Source: Streptomyces indicus (GTDB lineage: Bacteria > Actinomycetota > Actinomycetes > Streptomycetales > Streptomycetaceae). From it: 64,000 bases of DNA. The stretch is taken from assembly GCF_900100315.1 (NCBI RefSeq), contig NZ_FNFF01000003.1, forward strand, positions 1-64,000. The letters run 5' to 3'. The position numbers and the translations under genes were made by a program. The notes under the pieces were generated by a model. It was not told the DNA's origin, ran no database searches, and was given only the letters and a program-made list of their open reading frames with translations. This document shows, one piece after another, positions 51,016-59,784 of the stretch (position 1 is the first letter of the stretch; the number at the start of each line of letters is the position of its first letter).

Positions 51016-51123
51016 GCCATCTTTCTCTGCCTCTCGGTCGGCGGCCCCGGGTCAGGGCCGGTCACGGTCCGCGTGCTGCGGCATCTGCCCAGCAGTCGTG
51101 TCCGTGAATCACGACGTCATGAT

Positions 51124-51146
51124 GACCCAGCCGCTTCGGCCGGGTC
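51124..51146. terminator. small hairpin downstream of the ankyrin gene
   Basis: GACCC-A-GCC-GCTTC-GGC-C-GGGTC, a stem of eight pairs with one A-C bulge pair. It lies 69 bp after the stop of the leftward ankyrin gene and 109 bp after the possible leader peptide on the plus strand, so it could end either transcript. No U-tract. The rest of 51016-51214 shows no gene. Confidence 0.45.
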
Positions 51147-51214
51147 GACCAGATTTCCGCTGACCCCCCGTGTACCCCCGTGCGGCCCGGTTTCCCGGAC
51201 CCCCGCCCCCGGGG

Positions 51215-51607
51215 CTACTGGGCGCCGAACAGCTCGAGCAGGTCGTTCTTGCCGAACATCCGCGCCGTGTCCACCGCCGAGGGCGTTCCTGCCGCCGGGT
51301 CGGCGCCGCCGGCGAGCAGCGCCTCGATCACCTCGGTCTCGCCCTTGAACACCGCGCCCGCCAGCGGCGTCTGCCCCCGGTCGTTGGCCCGGTCGGCGTC
51401 CGCGCCGCGCTCCAGGAGGACCCGTACCGCGGCGGCGTGGCCGTGATAGGCGGCGAGCATGACGAGGGAGTCGCCGCGGTCGTTCGTGAGGTTCACCGGT
51501 ACACCGGCGTCCACGTACGCGGCGAGGGTCTCGGTCTCGCCCTGGCGCGCCAGATCGAAGATCTTCGTGGCGAGCTCCACGACCTCCGGATCGGGTGTCT
51601 GCGTCAT
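51215..51607 (-). CDS. ankyrin-repeat protein
   Basis: 130 aa with three to four ankyrin repeats: DARQGETETLAAYVDAGVPVN (approximate reading), NDRGDSLVMLAAYHGHAAAVRVLLERGADAD, NDRGQTPLAGAVFKGETEVIEALLAGGADPA, then a degenerate last unit. Whole protein is a small protein-interaction scaffold, cytosolic. ATG 51607 with GAAAGGT 8 bases upstream. Homologues are common as small stand-alone proteins in Streptomyces; partner unknown. Confidence 0.9.
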   Translation of the reverse strand: MTQTPDPEVVELATKIFDLARQGETETLAAYVDAGVPVNLTNDRGDSLVMLAAYHGHAAAVRVLLERGADADRANDRGQTPLAGAVFKGETEVIEALLAGGADPAAGTPSAVDTARMFGKNDLLELFGAQ

Positions 51608-51881
51608 CGGCCGGACCTTTCATCAGGGGTGGCCGCACCAGGTCGGCCGTACGAGTGAATCGACAGCGTACTGCCCGTCACAGCACATGCCTGCCCCCGC
51701 CCGAGGCAAAGATCACTTCGAGCTGCTCCGCAGCTCGGCACCCGCACGACCGGCTCAGCAGCCTGCTGCCATACGGGGGAAATTAGCGAAATTTCACCCG
51801 GTTGCACCTTTTGTCGTATGGATACATGCTGTGAGCCTGGAAGAACTCATGGTGACTGTCCCCTCTACCAGGAGAACTCTC

Positions 51882-52076
51882 ATGATCCTGTCCATCTCGG
51901 GTGTCGTGCTGCTGGGAATCATCGTCTTCCTCTTCTTCCGCAAGGACGGGCTCAAGGCGTCCCATGCGCTGGTCTGCGCGCTCTTCGGCTTCTATCTCGC
52001 GGGCACCGCCATCGCCCCGAGCATCAAGGCCGGCGGCGCGAGCCTGGCGAGCCTGCTCGGCGGCATCAAGTTCTGA
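51882..52076 (+). CDS. smeA: small membrane protein SmeA of sporulation septa
   Basis: 64 aa. Two hydrophobic segments (ILSISGVVLLGIIVFLFF and ALVCALFGFYLAGTAIA) joined by a short charged loop, then a Ser/Gly/Ala tail. Size, topology and the FtsK-like gene just behind it match SmeA of S. coelicolor, which targets SffA to sporulation septa. ATG 51882 has GGAG 7 bases upstream. The gap 51608-51881 should hold its developmental promoter, but I see no clear -35/-10 pair there. Confidence 0.88.
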   Translation: MILSISGVVLLGIIVFLFFRKDGLKASHALVCALFGFYLAGTAIAPSIKAGGASLASLLGGIKF

Positions 52077-52122
52077 CGGCCGCACACCGGATCACAACGG
52101 ATCACAACTTCAGGAGTACGAC

Positions 52123-53700
52123 GTGGCCAGGCGACCACTTCCGCGCATTCTGACCACCGGTTCCGCCTCTCTCACGCGAAGCCGGGAACTGGCCAGAACG
52201 GCAGCCGACAGCGCCACGGACGTGCTCCATCCGTTGATCACCATCACTCGGGGACTGCGCCGCCTCGCCTCCGCAGGGCGGCGCAAATGGAGTGAGACAC
52301 CGAAGGACCGCCGCGGCCCGGTCCTGTTCCTGGTGGCCTCGTGCCTCCTGGTCGTGGTCCTCATCCCGTACGGTCCGCTGCTCGCCCTGATCTCCCTGAT
52401 GGCGACGGCCGCGTGGACCGGCCGCGACCGCACCCCGGTCCAGACAGGTCCGGACGAGAACCAGCTCCAGCGCCTTCAGACGCTCTACGAGGCGCTGGTT
52501 CCGTATTTCTCGGTCCCCGACGACCCGAGCCCGCTCTACGCGCACGGCGGCGAGTGGGACAAGGCGTTCCCCTCCCACGAGTTCGACGAGAGCGGCCGCA
52601 TCAGCCGGCTCACGCTGCGCTACCCCGCGTACTTCACCGACGGCGAGGCCTCGTCCCGGGCCCGTATCGAGCAGGTGCTGCACGCGAAGGCGGGGCGCGG
52701 CCGCGAGTACCACTTCGAGTGGGACGAGGAGGGCAACGAGCTTACGGTCCACGTCCTCGCCCCGCTCCCGACGGACATCGCGGCCCAGCGTTTCGTGACG
52801 ACGCCGGGTGAGACGGTGCTCGGCTTCACCGACGAAACGGCCGTCCAGCGCACGCTGCCGGTCGTGGACGGCGGCGAACAGCGCGACGTACCGCCGGTGG
52901 TCTGGCGCACAGGCCCCCGCTCCACCGAGCCGCACCTGCTGATCATCGGTCAGCCCGGCAGCGGCACCACGACCCTGATGCGCTCGATCGCGCTCCAGGC
53001 CCTTCAACACGGCGACGTCCTGATCGTGGAGGGCAGCGGCACGGGCGAGTACGCCTGCCTGACCGGACGGCACGGCGTGCTCGGCGTCGAGTGCGGACTG
53101 GCCGGCGCGGCGGCCTGCCTGGAATGGGCCGCGCACGAGACGGAGCGCCGCCTGATCGCGGCGAACCGCGCGCGGCAGGCCGGGCACCCGGCTCCGGAGG
53201 ACACCCGCCGTCCGCTGTGGATCCTCCTGGACCGCCCCAGCGTCCTCGGCCACCTGGCCGCGGCGGACGGCCGCGAGGACCCGCAGGCCCTGCTCCAGGT
53301 CCCGCTGCGGCACGGGCGCGCGGCGAGCGTGACGGTGGTCGTGGCCGACCAGTTCGACACGATGGACGCGCTCAGCGATCCGGTACGCCAGCACACCCGG
53401 GCCCGCGTGGTCCTGGGCGCGGCCCCGATGGAGCACATCGAAGCGGTGCTCGGCGCCTCCCCGCACACCACCCCCACCCAGGACGTCCCCCCGGGCCGCG
53501 GCTACGCCCGCCTGGGCACGGGCCCGGTCCACCGCCTCCAGGTCCCGGCCACCCCGGACCCGTACGACGACGCAACCAACGACACCCAGCGCCGCGCGGT
53601 CCTCGACCTGCTGCCGGAACGGGTGGCGCCGCAGGATGACGCGGCGGAGCAGGGTGACGCGACGGAACAGGACGACGAGTTGAGCGCGAGCAACGTCTGA
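52123..53700 (+). CDS. sffA: SpoIIIE/FtsK-like septal protein SffA
   Basis: 525 aa. Membrane segments at about 66-97, a linker, then an ATPase-like domain. In S. coelicolor SffA is brought to sporulation septa by SmeA and helps chromosome segregation. The loop in the Walker A place reads G276-Q-P-G-S-G-T-T283: the catalytic lysine is Thr282. The Walker B-like strand LWILLDRPS lacks the usual glutamate. So ATP binding may be weak or lost. GTG start at 52123, GGAG 8 bases upstream, 46 bp after smeA. Confidence 0.88.
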   Translation: MARRPLPRILTTGSASLTRSRELARTAADSATDVLHPLITITRGLRRLASAGRRKWSETPKDRRGPVLFLVASCLLVVVLIPYGPLLALISLMATAAWTGRDRTPVQTGPDENQLQRLQTLYEALVPYFSVPDDPSPLYAHGGEWDKAFPSHEFDESGRISRLTLRYPAYFTDGEASSRARIEQVLHAKAGRGREYHFEWDEEGNELTVHVLAPLPTDIAAQRFVTTPGETVLGFTDETAVQRTLPVVDGGEQRDVPPVVWRTGPRSTEPHLLIIGQPGSGTTTLMRSIALQALQHGDVLIVEGSGTGEYACLTGRHGVLGVECGLAGAAACLEWAAHETERRLIAANRARQAGHPAPEDTRRPLWILLDRPSVLGHLAAADGREDPQALLQVPLRHGRAASVTVVVADQFDTMDALSDPVRQHTRARVVLGAAPMEHIEAVLGASPHTTPTQDVPPGRGYARLGTGPVHRLQVPATPDPYDDATNDTQRRAVLDLLPERVAPQDDAAEQGDATEQDDELSASNV

Positions 53701-53732
53701 GCCGCGGCGGCGGCTCCACTTGGCCGGTGGCC

Positions 53733-55232
53733 CTACGCCACAAACGTATGCGGCTGATGCACCCCGGCCCCTGCCCCGCCCTCCACAAGTCGAGCCGCCG
53801 CCGCGAGCCGGACCGCCGCCTCCTCCGCCAGCGCGCCGCCCACCGTGAACGGCAGGCGCACGAAGCCCTCGAAGGCGCCGTCTACGCCGAAGCGCGGGCC
53901 GGAGGGGACGCGGACGCCGACCCGTTCGCCGACCTCCGCGAGGCGGGAGCCGGAGAGGCCGCCCGCGCGGACCCAGAGGGTCAGGCCGCCCTGGGGGACC
54001 TCGAAGGTCCACTCCGGGAGTTCGCGTCGGACCGCCGCGACCAAAGCGTCCCTGTTCTCCAGGGCCTGGGTGCGGCGGAGCGCCACGGCCTCCTGCCAAC
54101 CACCCGTGCTCATCAGCCAGTTGACGGCCAGCTGCTCCACCACGGGGGTGCCGAGGTCCGCGTACGCGCGGGCCGCGACCAGGGAGCGGATCACGTCCGG
54201 GGCCGCCCGCACCCAGCCGATCCGCATCCCGGCCCAGAAGGCCTTGCTCGCCGAGCCGACGGTGATCACCGAGGAGCCCGCGGGGTCGAACGCGCAGACC
54301 GGGCGCGGCATCTCGAAGCCGGGCTCCAGCCACAGCTCGCTCATCGTCTCGTCGACGACCAGGACCGTGCCCGCGGACCGCGCCGCGTCCACCAGCGCGC
54401 GCCGCTGGTCGTCGTCCGGCAGCGCGCCGGTCGGGTTGTGGAAGTCGGCCACCACGTACGCGAGTCGGGGCGCAGACTCGCGCAGCACCTGGCGCCAGCG
54501 CTCCAGGTCCCAGCCCGTCAGCCCCTCCCCCATGGCGACCGGAACGAGCCGCGCGCCGGCCTCGCGCATGAGCTGGAGGATGTTCGCGTACGAGGGCGAC
54601 TCGACCGCGATGCGCTCGCCGCGCCCGGTGAAGAGGTGGCAGATCGCGTCGATCGCGCCCATGGCCCCGGTGGTGACCATGATCTGCTCGGGCATGGTGG
54701 GGATGCCGCGCTCGGTGTAGCGGTCGGCGATCATCTGGCGGAGCGCCGGGAGGCCCGCCGGGTAGTCGCCGTGCGTGTGGGCGTACGGCGGCAACTCCTC
54801 CAGGGCGCCCTGGACCGCGCGTGTCAGCCACGGCTCGGGGGCGGGCAGGGCCGCGCAGCCGAGGTCGATCATCGAGCCGAGAGCCTCCGGCGGCAGCGGT
54901 TCGAGGCCCCGAGCCGGCAGCGGGTTGCCGGCCGGCACGGCGGTCCAACTGCCCGCCCCGCGGCGGGATTCGAGGAACCCTTCCGTGCGCAGCGCCTCGT
55001 AGGCGGCGGCCACGGTGGTGCGGCTGACGTTGAGGGCCTGGGCCAGTTCGCGCTCGGCGGGCAGCCGGGCCGCCACCGGCACGCGGCCTTCGAGGACGAG
55101 GGTGCGGACGCCGTCGGCGAGCGCGCGGTAGGCCGGGGGCCGACGGGTGCCGGGGCCGGCCGGGCGCGCCTGCTGCGAGGTGATGAGGCGGGCGAGCTGG
55201 GTGGAGCCCACCGCCGAAGTCCACTGCACCAT
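53733..55232 (-). CDS. MocR/GabR-type regulator (GntR winged helix fused to PLP aminotransferase-like domain)
   Basis: 499 aa. N-terminal GntR domain (YRALADGVRTLVLEGRVPVAARLPAERELAQAL, NVSRTTVAAAYEALRTEGFLESRRGAG, about 34-95), then a fold-type I PLP domain from about 130, with the PLP lysine in SASKAFWAGMRIGW and DFHNPTG upstream of it. MocR proteins use PLP to sense a small amine or PLP itself. It is divergent from a YczE-like membrane protein, the known pairing of the YczR subgroup, and the gap between them carries five ATYGGCC sites. Confidence 0.9.
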   Translation of the reverse strand: MVQWTSAVGSTQLARLITSQQARPAGPGTRRPPAYRALADGVRTLVLEGRVPVAARLPAERELAQALNVSRTTVAAAYEALRTEGFLESRRGAGSWTAVPAGNPLPARGLEPLPPEALGSMIDLGCAALPAPEPWLTRAVQGALEELPPYAHTHGDYPAGLPALRQMIADRYTERGIPTMPEQIMVTTGAMGAIDAICHLFTGRGERIAVESPSYANILQLMREAGARLVPVAMGEGLTGWDLERWRQVLRESAPRLAYVVADFHNPTGALPDDDQRRALVDAARSAGTVLVVDETMSELWLEPGFEMPRPVCAFDPAGSSVITVGSASKAFWAGMRIGWVRAAPDVIRSLVAARAYADLGTPVVEQLAVNWLMSTGGWQEAVALRRTQALENRDALVAAVRRELPEWTFEVPQGGLTLWVRAGGLSGSRLAEVGERVGVRVPSGPRFGVDGAFEGFVRLPFTVGGALAEEAAVRLAAAARLVEGGAGAGVHQPHTFVA

Positions 55233-55255
55233 TGAAACCAGTCCACCTTCCCCGA

Positions 55256-55395
55256 ATTGGCCCTATCGGCCATCTCCTGGCAAGCCACAGAGTGTCATGT
55301 GTGGGCCTGTGAGGGCCACTGCCGGACGAGACGAAGGCCACACCGTAGGGATCGGCCGGGTCATTGGCCGGGAACCAAGGTCGGACCCATCGGCC
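55256..55395. promoter_or_regulatory. five ATYGGCC repeats in the mocR / yczE-like intergenic region
   Basis: ATTGGCC or ATCGGCC occurs at 55256, 55265, 55351, 55363 and 55389, all in the same orientation. MocR regulators bind short direct repeats, so these are strong candidates for its half-sites: one pair 9 bp apart next to the mocR start (also readable as TGGCC-N5-GGCCA) and a cluster of three just ahead of the yczE-like gene. Confidence 0.65.
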
Positions 55396-55457
55396 GGGTC
55401 ACCACCAGAGGGCGAGTGCTCCGCACCACTCGTCACACGACATTCGAGGGGGACACC

Positions 55458-56111
55458 TTGCAGCGCGGCACCCACCTGACCCGCCGCCTCGTTCAGCTCT
55501 ACGCGGGCCTCGCCCTGTACGGCGCGAGCTCGGCGCTCCTGCTGCGCTCGGGCCTGGGCCTCGAACCGTGGAACGTGCTGCACGAGGGCCTGGCCGAACG
55601 CACCGGCCTGACCATCGGCGTGGTCTCCATCATCGTCGGCGCCGCCGTCCTGCTGCTCTGGATCCCGCTCAAGCAGCGCCCGGGCCTCGGCACGGTCTCC
55701 AACGTGTTCGTGGTCGGCCTCGCCATGGACGGCACCCTCGCGCTGGTCCCGGACGCCCACGGCTGGCCCCTGCGGGTGCTCGCCCTGGTCGGCGGCATCC
55801 TCCTCAACGGCGTGGCCACCGGCCTCTACATCTCGGCCCGCTTCGGCCCCGGTCCGCGCGACGGCCTGATGACCGGCCTCAACCAGGCCACCGGCTGGTC
55901 CATCCGCCTGGCCCGTACCTGCATCGAGATCGCCGTGGTCGCCACCGGCTTCCTGCTGGGCGGCACGGTCGGCGTCGGCACGGTCCTGTACGCGCTCGCG
56001 ATCGGCCCACTCGCCCAGTTCTTCCTGCGCTTCTTCGCCATCCCGGGCGTGGAGTCCGGCAGCCGGGTGGTCGCCGCCGCGCCACGCAAGCGCGCGATAC
56101 TGCGGTCGTGA
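55458..56111 (+). CDS. YczE/YyaS/YitT-family membrane protein
   Basis: 217 aa with five or six membrane helices (LVQLYAGLALYGASSALLLRSG; VVSIIVGAAVLLLWIPL; FVVGLAMDGTLALV; VLALVGGILLNGVATGLYISA; ARTCIEIAVVATGFLLGGTVGVGTVLYALAIGP), broken by the loop GPGPRDGLMTGLNQATG typical of the family. TTG start at 55458 with GAGGGGG upstream; the frame stays open further left without start signals. Divergent from its probable MocR regulator. The transported compound is not known. Confidence 0.87.
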   Translation: MQRGTHLTRRLVQLYAGLALYGASSALLLRSGLGLEPWNVLHEGLAERTGLTIGVVSIIVGAAVLLLWIPLKQRPGLGTVSNVFVVGLAMDGTLALVPDAHGWPLRVLALVGGILLNGVATGLYISARFGPGPRDGLMTGLNQATGWSIRLARTCIEIAVVATGFLLGGTVGVGTVLYALAIGPLAQFFLRFFAIPGVESGSRVVAAAPRKRAILRS

Positions 56112-56881
56112 CCTCGCCGAGCACCCCGATACGCCACCCCTACCTCGACGCCGCGCCGCTCGCCTTCGCCCACCGGGGCGGGGCGGCGGACGGTCTGGAG
56201 AACACCGAGGCCGCGTTCCGCAGCGCGGTCGACTCCGGGTACCGCTACCTGGAGACGGACGTGCACGCCACGGCCGACGGCAAGCTCGTGGCCTTCCACG
56301 ACGCCACCCTCGACCGGGTCACGGACACCGGCGGCCGGATCGCCGACCTGCGCTGGGCGGACGTGCAGAAGGCCCGCGTGGGCGGCCGCGAGCCGGTCCC
56401 GCTCTTCGAGGACCTCCTCGAAGCCTTCCCCGACGCGCGCTGGAACGTGGACGTGAAGGCGGATCCCGCCCTCGAACCGCTGCTGAACCTGATCCGCCGC
56501 ACGGCCACCTGGGACCGCATCTGCGTCGGCTCCTTCTCGGAGGCCCGGGTCGCCCGCGCCCAGCGCCTCGCGGGTCCGCAGCTCGCCACCTCGCTCGGTA
56601 CGTCCGGGGTGCTGGCCCTGCGGCTGCGCTCCCTCGGGATGCCGGCCCGGCTGCGCCGCTCGGCCGTCGCGGCCCAGGTCCCCGAGCTGCAGTCCGGGAT
56701 CCGCGTGGTCGACCACCGCTTCGTGCGCACCGCCCACGCCCTGGGCCTCCAGGTCCACGTGTGGACCGTGAACGACCGGGCACGCATGGAGCGACTCCTG
56801 GACCTGGGGGTCGATGGCATCATGACCGATCACACGGGGACACTGATCGAGGTGCTCAAGGAGCGCGGGGCCTGGGCCTGA
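56108..56881 (+). CDS. glpQ: glycerophosphodiester phosphodiesterase
   Basis: 257 aa GDPD TIM barrel. FAHRGGAADGLENTEAAF carries the catalytic HR and E, LETDVHATADGKLVAFHD the metal-binding E-x-D and the second catalytic His. It hydrolyses glycerophosphodiesters to glycerol 3-phosphate and an alcohol. No signal peptide, so cytosolic. GTG start overlaps the stop of the YczE-like gene (GTGA), so the two are coupled. Confidence 0.92.
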   Translation: MTSPSTPIRHPYLDAAPLAFAHRGGAADGLENTEAAFRSAVDSGYRYLETDVHATADGKLVAFHDATLDRVTDTGGRIADLRWADVQKARVGGREPVPLFEDLLEAFPDARWNVDVKADPALEPLLNLIRRTATWDRICVGSFSEARVARAQRLAGPQLATSLGTSGVLALRLRSLGMPARLRRSAVAAQVPELQSGIRVVDHRFVRTAHALGLQVHVWTVNDRARMERLLDLGVDGIMTDHTGTLIEVLKERGAWA

Positions 56882-56925
56882 CCGCGCGACGGCGCCGCCT
56901 CGATGCGGAGCGGCGAGGGGGCGCG

Positions 56926-58272
56926 GTGGGCACGGACACCGTCATCGAGCGCAGCGACGGCGGACAGCGCCGCCGCGAACAGCGCGGCTGGTACGTCTAC
57001 GACTGGGCCTGCTCGGTCTATTCGACCAGCGTGCTCACAGTGTTCCTCGGCCCCTACCTGACGGAGATCGCCGAGTCCGCCGCCGACGCGGACGGCTTCG
57101 TCCACCCCCTCGGTATCCCGGTGCGGGCCGGCTCCTTCTTCCCGTACGCGGTGTCGGCCTCGCTCATCGTCGCCCTGGTCGCGATGCCCCTCGTGGGCGC
57201 CGCCGCCGACCGGACGGGCCGCAAGAAGCCCTACCTCGCGGCCGCCGCCTACCTGGGCGCGGCGGCCACGGCCGGCATGTTCTTCCTCGCGGGCGAGCGC
57301 TATCTCCTGGGCGGCCTGCTCCTGATCCTCGCCAACGCCTCGTTCGCCGTGGCGATGGCGCTCTACAACGCGTACCTGCCGCAGATCGCCGCACCCGAGG
57401 AGCGCGACGCCGTCTCGGCGCGCGGCTGGGCCTTCGGCTACGCCTCCGGCGCACTCGTCCTGGTCCTCAACCTGATCCTCTATCTGGCCCACGACTCCTT
57501 CGGCCTCTCGGAGGCCATGGCCGTGCGGATCTGTCTCGCATCCGCCGGCGTGTGGTGGGGCACCTTCGCCCTCATACCGCTCTCCAGGCTGCGCGACCGC
57601 CGCCGGGAACCCGCCGAGGCGGCACCGGTCTCCGGCGGCTGGCGCCAACTGCGCGCCACGCTGCGGGACATGCGCCGCCACCCGCTGACGCTCGCCTTCC
57701 TGCTCGCGTATCTCGTCTACAACGACGGCGTCCAGACCGTGATCTCCCAGGCCTCGGTGTACGGCTCCAAGGAGCTGGACCTCGACCAGTCCACGCTGAT
57801 CGTGGCGGTGCTCCTGGTCCAGGTCCTCGCGGTCGGCGGGGCGCTCGGCATGGGGCGGCTCGCCCGGGTGTACGGGGCCAAGCGGACGATTCTCGGCTCG
57901 CTGGTCGTGTGGACCCTGATCATCGGCGCCGGCTACTTCCTGCCGGCCGGCGCGCCCGTGTGGTTCTTCCTCCTCGCGGCCGGGATCGGCCTGGTGCTCG
58001 GCGGTACGCAGGCGCTGTCCCGCTCGCTGTTCTCGCATCTCGTGCCGCAGGGCAAGGAGGCCGAGTACTTCTCCGCGTACGAGATGAGCGACCGGGGCAT
58101 CAGCTGGCTCGGGCCGCTGATCTTCGGTCTGACCTATCAGGCCACCGGCAGCTACCGGGACGCGATCCTCTCGCTGGTGGCCTTCTTCGTGCTCGGGTTC
58201 CTGCTCCTGGCCCGCGTTCCGGTCCGCCGGGCGGTGGAGGCGGCGGGCAATCGGGTACCCGAGCGCGTGTAG
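56926..58272 (+). CDS. MFS transporter, Atg22/UMF1-like
   Basis: 448 aa with about twelve membrane helices. RGWYVYDWACSVYSTSVLTVFLGPYLTEIA near the N-terminus and MPLVGAAADRTGRKKPYL are typical of the vacuole-effluxer Atg22-like (UMF1) group; GGTQALSRSLFSHLVPQGKEAEYFSAYEM is conserved in the second half. These proteins are thought to export amino acids or other small solutes. GTG 56926 with GAGGGG upstream, 44 bp after glpQ, probably co-transcribed. Confidence 0.88.
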   Translation: MGTDTVIERSDGGQRRREQRGWYVYDWACSVYSTSVLTVFLGPYLTEIAESAADADGFVHPLGIPVRAGSFFPYAVSASLIVALVAMPLVGAAADRTGRKKPYLAAAAYLGAAATAGMFFLAGERYLLGGLLLILANASFAVAMALYNAYLPQIAAPEERDAVSARGWAFGYASGALVLVLNLILYLAHDSFGLSEAMAVRICLASAGVWWGTFALIPLSRLRDRRREPAEAAPVSGGWRQLRATLRDMRRHPLTLAFLLAYLVYNDGVQTVISQASVYGSKELDLDQSTLIVAVLLVQVLAVGGALGMGRLARVYGAKRTILGSLVVWTLIIGAGYFLPAGAPVWFFLLAAGIGLVLGGTQALSRSLFSHLVPQGKEAEYFSAYEMSDRGISWLGPLIFGLTYQATGSYRDAILSLVAFFVLGFLLLARVPVRRAVEAAGNRVPERV

Positions 58273-58315
58273 CCGAGAAAAAGGTGCAGAACTTCCCCGG
58301 AAAGCAGGGGCGGAT

Positions 58316-58345
58316 TTAACACCGGGTGACAAAGGCCGGTAGTGT
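58316..58345 (+). promoter_or_regulatory. candidate vegetative promoter upstream of rbpA
   Basis: TTAACA (58316-58321) and TAGTGT (58340-58345) are 18 bp apart. It lies about 170 bp upstream of the sigma-R promoter, in the 302-bp gap 58273-58574, and could give the basal level of rbpA expression. Confidence 0.45.
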
Positions 58346-58487
58346 ACGCCTTTGGCCTGCCAGGCGTACCGTTCCTTCACGCTAAAGAAACTCAAGCGTT
58401 GGGTGACATCTCCTGCCAGATGTGACAAACCGGGCGAGGGTGGGTACAACAAGGGGCGGCTAAGACGGCGACGCGTGACCCGGACCG

Positions 58488-58513
58488 GGAATCTTTACCG
58501 CCGACCGGACGTT
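58488..58513 (+). promoter_or_regulatory. sigma-R promoter of rbpA
   Basis: GGAAT (58488-58492), exactly 18 bp, then GTT (58511-58513): the full SigR consensus GGAAT-N18-GTT, about 60 bp before the rbpA start. rbpA is a known member of the thiol-stress SigR regulon in S. coelicolor, so disulfide stress should induce it here too. Confidence 0.85.
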
Positions 58514-58574
58514 GACCGGATGACGACGACAGCGACACCTGTCCTGTGGGCGACAAGCCCGGGAGGCACGATTC

Positions 58575-58949
58575 ATGAGTGAGCGAGCTCTTCGCGGCAC
58601 GCGACTCGTAGTGACCAGCTACGAGACCGACCGCGGCATCGACCTGGCTCCGCGCCAGGCGGTGGAGTACGCATGCGACAACGGACATCGATTCGAGATG
58701 CCGTTCTCGGTGGAGGCGGAGATCCCGCCGGAGTGGGAGTGCAAGGTCTGCGGGGCCCAGGCACTTCTGGTGGACGGCGACGGTCCTGAGGAGAAGAAGG
58801 CCAAGCCCGCGCGTACGCACTGGGACATGCTCATGGAGCGGCGTACGCGGGAGGAGCTGGAGGAGGTCCTGGCCGAGCGCCTGGCCGTCCTGCGCTCCGG
58901 GGCGATGAACATTGCGGTACATCCGCGGGACAGCCGCAAGTCGGCTTAA
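58575..58949 (+). CDS. rbpA: RNA polymerase-binding protein RbpA
   Basis: 124 aa, the normal size. RbpA binds core RNA polymerase and the primary sigma factor HrdB and stabilises open complexes. Zinc ligands: C34, H38, C56, C59 (CDNGH and CKVCG). The C-terminal half has the basic linker (KKAKPARTHW) and the sigma-interaction helices (MLMERRTREELEEVLAERLAVLR). ATG 58575 has AGGCACG only as a weak ribosome site. Followed by a strong terminator. Confidence 0.96.
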   Translation: MSERALRGTRLVVTSYETDRGIDLAPRQAVEYACDNGHRFEMPFSVEAEIPPEWECKVCGAQALLVDGDGPEEKKAKPARTHWDMLMERRTREELEEVLAERLAVLRSGAMNIAVHPRDSRKSA

Positions 58950-58967
58950 CGCGTACACACGCACGAC

Positions 58968-59018
58968 CCGGACCGGGGGCGCGGACACTTGATGTCCGCG
59001 CCCCCGGTCCGGTTTTTT
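58968..59018 (+). terminator. intrinsic terminator of rbpA
   Basis: A perfect 20-bp stem (58968-58987 with 58993-59012), loop CTTGA, followed by TTTTTT (59013-59018), 18 bp after the rbpA stop. Among the best-formed terminators in the window. Confidence 0.93.
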
Positions 59019-59112
59019 CGTGCGCCCGGCCGCCTTCCCCCACTTACGCGACCGGCCGGGTACACACCCGAAGGCGTGCACCCGGCCGGGTACGAGGTAC
59101 AGGAAGGGCGGG

Positions 59113-59718
59113 TCAGGCGCCGATCGGCGGGTAGGGCCCGTCGTCGCGCCGCGGACGGTCCTCGCGCGGCACGTCCTCGCGGATGACCTCGCCCTGCACC
59201 ACCTTGCCGTCGGGACGGTGGATCCTGGCCTGCTGGAACGCACTCTCGAAGGTGCCGGCCCCCGCCTCGGAGAGCCGCTTCTCGAAGGACTTCTCGGCCC
59301 GCGCGGCCACCGCCTTGCGCACCGGCGGCAGCAGGCACACCAGGCCGATCACGTCGGAGATCAGTCCGGGCATGATCAGCAGGAGTCCGGCGAGCATCGT
59401 CAGACCGTTGCCCCGGCTGCGCTGCCCCGTCGGCGCGGTCACGGGCTCCCCCGCGGCGGCGGCCGTCTGGGCCTGCTGGAGCGTCTCGGTCAGGCTGCGG
59501 AAGGCGCGGCGGCCCGCCCGCTTGATCACCACGGCGCCGAGCACAACGCCGGCCAGGAGCAGCAGGAAGACCACGAAGCCGCTGGTCGCCGAGGCGACCT
59601 GCATCAGCAGCCAGATCTCGAGGACCAGCCAGGCGGCGATCCCGAGCGGCAGAAACCGGCGCAGCTTCGAGCGGCCGTCGGGGCGGGTGCCCGGGCGTGG
59701 TGTCGGAGGCGTCGTCAT
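59113..59718 (-). CDS. fxsA: FxsA-family membrane protein
   Basis: 201 aa. Two N-terminal helices (RFLPLGIAAWLVLEIWLLMQVA; VVFLLLLAGVVLGAVVIKRAG), a cytosolic part, then the conserved GLTMLAGLLLIMPGLISDVIGLVCLLPPVR membrane block that defines FxsA, and a charged tail. E. coli FxsA interferes with phage F exclusion; the native role is unknown. The gene lies just upstream of rbpA in reverse orientation, a conserved neighbourhood in Streptomyces. Confidence 0.92.
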   Translation of the reverse strand: MTTPPTPRPGTRPDGRSKLRRFLPLGIAAWLVLEIWLLMQVASATSGFVVFLLLLAGVVLGAVVIKRAGRRAFRSLTETLQQAQTAAAAGEPVTAPTGQRSRGNGLTMLAGLLLIMPGLISDVIGLVCLLPPVRKAVAARAEKSFEKRLSEAGAGTFESAFQQARIHRPDGKVVQGEVIREDVPREDRPRRDDGPYPPIGA

Positions 59719-59784
59719 GCCTCCAGTCTGCCCTGTGCCGTATCCGTACGGCGTAAGGGAGAGATCAACGAGGACGGGCCGGGC

